Source: Promerops cafer
Taxonomy: Eukaryota; Chordata; Aves; Passeriformes; Nectariniidae
Length of the DNA stretch: 64,000 bases
Direction of reading: 5' to 3'
Assembly: GCA_013398275.1 (NCBI GenBank)
Contig: VZSE01002883.1
Location: 1,383,249 to 1,447,248, forward strand
How positions within the stretch are numbered: position 1 is the first letter of the stretch; the number at the start of each line of letters is the position of its first letter. This document shows, one piece after another, positions 63,932 to 64,000 of this stretch. The position numbers and the translations under genes were made by a program. The notes below the pieces were generated by a model. That model worked only from the letters and a program-made list of their open reading frames with translations, did no database searches and was not told the origin of the DNA.

Positions 63932-64000
63932 CTGAGAACACAGAGACAGGCTCCACCAGTGACCCTTGGACACCTCCCTCTGTGCATGGTCCCCGGGATG

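Noticed and set aside
1..64000. CRISPR arrays, operons, tRNA or rRNA genes, phage-like regions
   Set aside because: None is seen. Splice-signal structure, CR1 elements and the three genes show a vertebrate nuclear locus.

Overview
This is vertebrate nuclear DNA, almost certainly from a bird. It has large introns with GT/AG splice signals, a CpG-island promoter, CR1-type LINE 3' fragments and one avian-type endogenous retroviral LTR. The LTR resembles those abundant in songbirds, but I cannot fix the species. There is no sign of a prokaryotic region, operon, CRISPR array or tRNA. Nearly all short open frames in the first 53 kb are chance frames in intron.

Layout. (1) Positions 1 to about 53.5 kb are the 5' part of STAG1 (cohesin subunit SA1), on the minus strand. 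Three exons are readable: 16218-16084 (5'UTR plus ATG), 9522-9420 and 251-87. They join in frame and give residues 1-99, including the SA1-specific AT-hook. The rest is intron with scattered CR1 relics, one LTR near 32.3-32.8 kb, simple repeats, and a 1.4 kb strand-asymmetric block near 25-26.4 kb. (2) Positions 53.2-54.75 kb are a CpG island broken by a 532-base N run. It lies between STAG1 and SLC35G2, which point away from each other, so it is probably their shared divergent promoter. E2F-, NRF1- and NF-Y-type motifs lie in the readable right flank. (3) Positions 54.8-59.4 kb are the presumed 5'UTR intron of SLC35G2. Its whole 409-codon coding region lies in one exon at 59444-60673 (+). (4) Positions 61.4-64.0 kb hold the 3' end of SCLY (selenocysteine lyase) on the minus strand. 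The last four coding exons are readable and include the catalytic-cysteine motif. SLC35G2 and SCLY converge tail to tail.

The three genes belong to unrelated pathways (sister-chromatid cohesion, a drug/metabolite-transporter-like membrane protein, selenium recycling). Shared function is not implied; only the shared STAG1/SLC35G2 promoter suggests co-regulation.

The most useful observations are: two single-N joints flanked by apparently perfect direct duplications (296 bp and 118 bp), which look like unmerged contig ends; two short upstream ORFs in the STAG1 leader, the second ending in an ATGA overlap with the STAG1 start; three dyads of the form CTGTCRYGACAG in the CpG island; and the C-over-G asymmetric block in intron 1. 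I found no convincing new biological system. The window is mostly ordinary intron around three well-known genes.
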